NCBI GenBank assembly: GCA_022820025.1
Contig: JAJEGF010000030.1
Location: 62,001 to 126,000 of the forward strand
Source of the DNA: Chloroflexota bacterium
Lineage (GTDB): Bacteria; Chloroflexota; UBA11872
Reading direction: 5' to 3'
Length of the DNA stretch: 64,000 bases
The notes beneath the pieces were generated by a model. It was not told the origin of the DNA. It worked only from the letters and a program-made list of their open reading frames with translations, and ran no database searches. Shown piece by piece: positions 61,342-64,000 of this stretch (the first letter of the stretch is position 1; every line of letters starts with the position of its first letter). The translations under genes and the position numbers were made by a program.

Positions 61342-62619
61342 ATGGCGCGTAGTCGCTCGAACCGCGCGAGCTACCGCTGCTCGTTCTGCGGCAAAACGCA
61401 AGACCAGGTTCGCCGCCTGATCTCCGGCTCGGCCGGCGTCTATATCTGCAACGAGTGCGTCAATCTCTGCCGCGACATCATCGACGAGGAACAGACACGC
61501 GAGCCCAGCCCGCGGGCAATGGCCGGCCGGATTCCCACGCCGGAGCGGCTGTTCGAGTTGCTGAGCGACTACGTCATCGGACAGGACCGGGCCAAGAAGG
61601 TTGTGTCAGTTGCCGTCTACAACCACTACAAGCGCGTGGCCGCCGGCGCATCCGACGACGACTTTGAACTGCACAAGAGCAACATCCTGTTGCTGGGACC
61701 CACCGGCGTGGGCAAGAGCGAGATCGCGCGTACGCTGGCGCGCATTCTCAACGTGCCGTTCTGCATCGCCGACGCCACCGCCCTCACCGAAGCCGGCTAT
61801 GTGGGCGAGGACGTGGAGAACATCCTGGTGCGCCTTTTGCAGGCCGCCGACTTCAACGTCCCGCGCGCCCAGACCGGCATCATTTTCATCGATGAGATCG
61901 ACAAGGTCTCCCGCAAGGCCGATAACCCCTCGATCACGCGCGACGTCTCGGGCGAAGGCGTGCAGCAGGCGCTGCTGAAGATCATCGAAGGCGCGCAGGT
62001 CAACGTGCCGCCGCAGGGCGGGCGCAAGCACCCGCACCAGGACTTCATCCAGATGGACACGCGCGACATCCTGTTCGTCTGCGGCGGCGCGTTCGAAGGA
62101 CTGGACCGGATCATCTCCCGGCGCATCGGCCACGCGGCCGGCGTGGGCTTCGGCAAACGCGCCCACGGCGAGAAGGCCGAGAGCGTGATGCATGACGTCG
62201 CATCCGACGACCTGCTGAAGTACGGGCTGATCCCCGAATTCGTCGGCCGCCTGCCGGTGGTTGCGGCGCTGGACGAATTGGACGTCGAAGCGCTGGTCCA
62301 GATCATCTGCGAACCCAAGAATGCGCTGTTGCGCCAGTTCCAGAAGCTGTTCGAGATGGACGGCGTGGAGCTTGAGATCACCGACGACGGCCTGGAAGCC
62401 ATCGCGCGCCGCTCCCAGGAAACCAACACCGGCGCTCGCGGCCTCCGCACCACCCTGGAAGACCTCCTCATGGACACCATGTTCACCCTGCCGTCCAAGA
62501 AGGGCGTCAAAAAGGTGGTCGTCACGCGCGAAACCGTCGACTCCAACAGCGCCCCCATCCTGGTCACCCAGCCAGGCCACACCGAGGCCCAACAGCAACA
62601 GGCCGAAGAAACAGCCTGA
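61342..62619 (+). CDS. clpX: ATP-dependent Clp protease ATPase subunit ClpX
   Basis: [28 protein letters not shown] zinc finger, [34 protein letters not shown] 61342. Confidence 0.97.
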   Translation: MARSRSNRASYRCSFCGKTQDQVRRLISGSAGVYICNECVNLCRDIIDEEQTREPSPRAMAGRIPTPERLFELLSDYVIGQDRAKKVVSVAVYNHYKRVAAGASDDDFELHKSNILLLGPTGVGKSEIARTLARILNVPFCIADATALTEAGYVGEDVENILVRLLQAADFNVPRAQTGIIFIDEIDKVSRKADNPSITRDVSGEGVQQALLKIIEGAQVNVPPQGGRKHPHQDFIQMDTRDILFVCGGAFEGLDRIISRRIGHAAGVGFGKRAHGEKAESVMHDVASDDLLKYGLIPEFVGRLPVVAALDELDVEALVQIICEPKNALLRQFQKLFEMDGVELEITDDGLEAIARRSQETNTGARGLRTTLEDLLMDTMFTLPSKKGVKKVVVTRETVDSNSAPILVTQPGHTEAQQQQAEETA

Positions 62620-62722
62620 GGTAGGTACCGCGCCCTACGTCCAGTCCCACTCCGGCGGTTCACGGCACGGATTCACATCGTCAACGAGACCCGCAGGCGA
62701 ATTGACAGTCCGGGAGAGAACA

Positions 62723-63709
62723 ATGACGAAACTGGCAGCCTGGAGCTTCGACGCGCCGCACCGCGAGGAAGGCGCACAGCCGCCGCCGCGGAAGCTCGAG
62801 CGATCCCACATCGAACTCGAGCAACATCTCGAGGACTGGATCGCGAACGATGTGACGCTGATCGGCGAGGGATTCACCCTGGTCGGCCGCCAGGTGACGA
62901 TCGATGACGTACGGCTCGATCTGTTGGCTATCGACGCGCAGGATCGCTGGGTCGTGATCGAGATCAAGCCCGGGAGGCTCGACTCCGGCGCGCTGGGACA
63001 AGCGCTCTACTACGCCGCGTCGCTTGCACGACTCGACGCGGATGAACTCTACGACAAGCTGAAAACCGGGCTCGGCAAGCTCGGCAATGGGGAATCGTTG
63101 TCAGTGAGAGTGAAGCAGCAACTGGCTGGTGAGGTGGAGGAGCGGGAGATCGCGGTGCTGCTCGTCGGCGCCGGAATCCACGCCGGACTGGAACGCATGA
63201 ACGACTTCCTCGCACGCTTCGGCGTCCCAATCAGCGTCGTCAGCTTTGAGGTGTTCGAGTTGGAGGATGGCCCCAGGTTGCTGGTTCGCGAGGTAGTTGA
63301 GGAACCGGTCAAGCCGCCCGCGCCAAGGCACCGGTTGACCGTTGACGCAATTCGTGAACGGGCGAGCGAAGCGGGCGTGCGCGAGCAGTTCGATCGCTTT
63401 GTCCAGATGTCGGAGCAGGCGGGCCTGCCAGTACAGCCGCAACGAGCGTCAGTGAGAATCGCGCCACCGCAAAACCGCACCCGGTTCCTGATGTACGCGG
63501 GGCCGCGCGCCGGTGCGAACGGCGGCGGGTTGGAAATCTGGGTCGGTCCGGAGCGGTTTGCTGAGTGGTTTTCTGGCATTGACGAAGACGAGGCTGTCGC
63601 CGCGCTTGGTGGGTCCGAAGACGGCGGGTATCTGGCCGGCGACAAGCTCAACGAACGACTCGACCAAATCGAGCGCTTCCTGACAAAGCACTTCCCACAG
63701 CCGGACTAA
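62723..63709 (+). CDS. NucS/PD-(D/E)XK-like endonuclease-domain protein with C-terminal extension
   Basis: 328 aa from ATG 62723; VRLDLLAIDAQDRWVVIEIKPGRLDSGALGQALYYAASL (D...ExK...Q). Track ORF 62261..63709 is over-extended into clpX. Confidence 0.75.
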   Translation: MTKLAAWSFDAPHREEGAQPPPRKLERSHIELEQHLEDWIANDVTLIGEGFTLVGRQVTIDDVRLDLLAIDAQDRWVVIEIKPGRLDSGALGQALYYAASLARLDADELYDKLKTGLGKLGNGESLSVRVKQQLAGEVEEREIAVLLVGAGIHAGLERMNDFLARFGVPISVVSFEVFELEDGPRLLVREVVEEPVKPPAPRHRLTVDAIRERASEAGVREQFDRFVQMSEQAGLPVQPQRASVRIAPPQNRTRFLMYAGPRAGANGGGLEIWVGPERFAEWFSGIDEDEAVAALGGSEDGGYLAGDKLNERLDQIERFLTKHFPQPD

Positions 63710-63847
63710 CGGCAGTTAACGCCTATGAAGTCTCCGCGGGGCCGCCGTCAGAGAAAACTGCGCCGGTCAACCCCTCCAGCCGGTCCCTGAATAGCTTCGC
63801 GGCGCCCCGTAAACTCACGCGCCGACCCTCGAACCGGAGCCACCCGC

Positions 63848-64000
63848 ATGCGCGCCGTTGTCCTCTCCTACAGTCATCACGGGTTTGGGATGGGCCGCAC
63901 GGCCGTCCAGCTTGGGCATGAACTTGTCGGCGCGTTCGACCCGCTGGAGTCCGAACGGACGACCATGGCGGAGACCTTCGGCTGCCCCGTCTTCGACACC
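63848..64000 (+). CDS. Partial CDS, probable Gfo/Idh/MocA-like N-terminus, runs off window
   Basis: ATG 63848: MRAVVLSYSHHGFGMGRTAVQLGHELVGAFDPLESERTTMAETFGCPVFDT...; open to end of window. Confidence 0.45.
   Translation, partial: MRAVVLSYSHHGFGMGRTAVQLGHELVGAFDPLESERTTMAETFGCPVFDT

Overview
This is a high-GC bacterial chromosome segment, probably Chloroflexota by gene content and protein style; that assignment is inference only. Most of it is ordinary and densely coding. Recognisable blocks, left to right: a minus-strand polysaccharide/glycosyltransferase cluster that runs off the left edge; recQ; an XRE-HTH/metallo-beta-lactamase fusion; a caa3-type cytochrome c oxidase operon; a primary-type sigma factor facing groEL across a perfect shared terminator; two moeA-type genes; comEA/comEC; proC; rraA-like; pckA; a lactonase; four tandem YIP1-family genes; a class-IV aminotransferase; three ankyrin-repeat genes; nrdJ; trkA/trkH; sod; tRNA-Leu(UAG); tig-clpP-clpX; and a NucS-like nuclease. 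Two regions stand out. (1) 36366-38152 is a low-GC two-gene cassette: an AAA_21-type ATPase followed by a small protein with a TOPRIM-like E...DxDxD signature. It resembles split OLD/PARIS/AbiL-type defence modules and sits just after the pckA terminator. (2) 38.3-45.1 kb looks like an old tandem duplication of a lactonase-YIP1-YIP1-aminotransferase unit. Its central genes have collapsed to a ~255 bp scar that joins the 3' tails of both the aminotransferase and the lactonase. All family calls come from reading motifs by eye; no searches were run.
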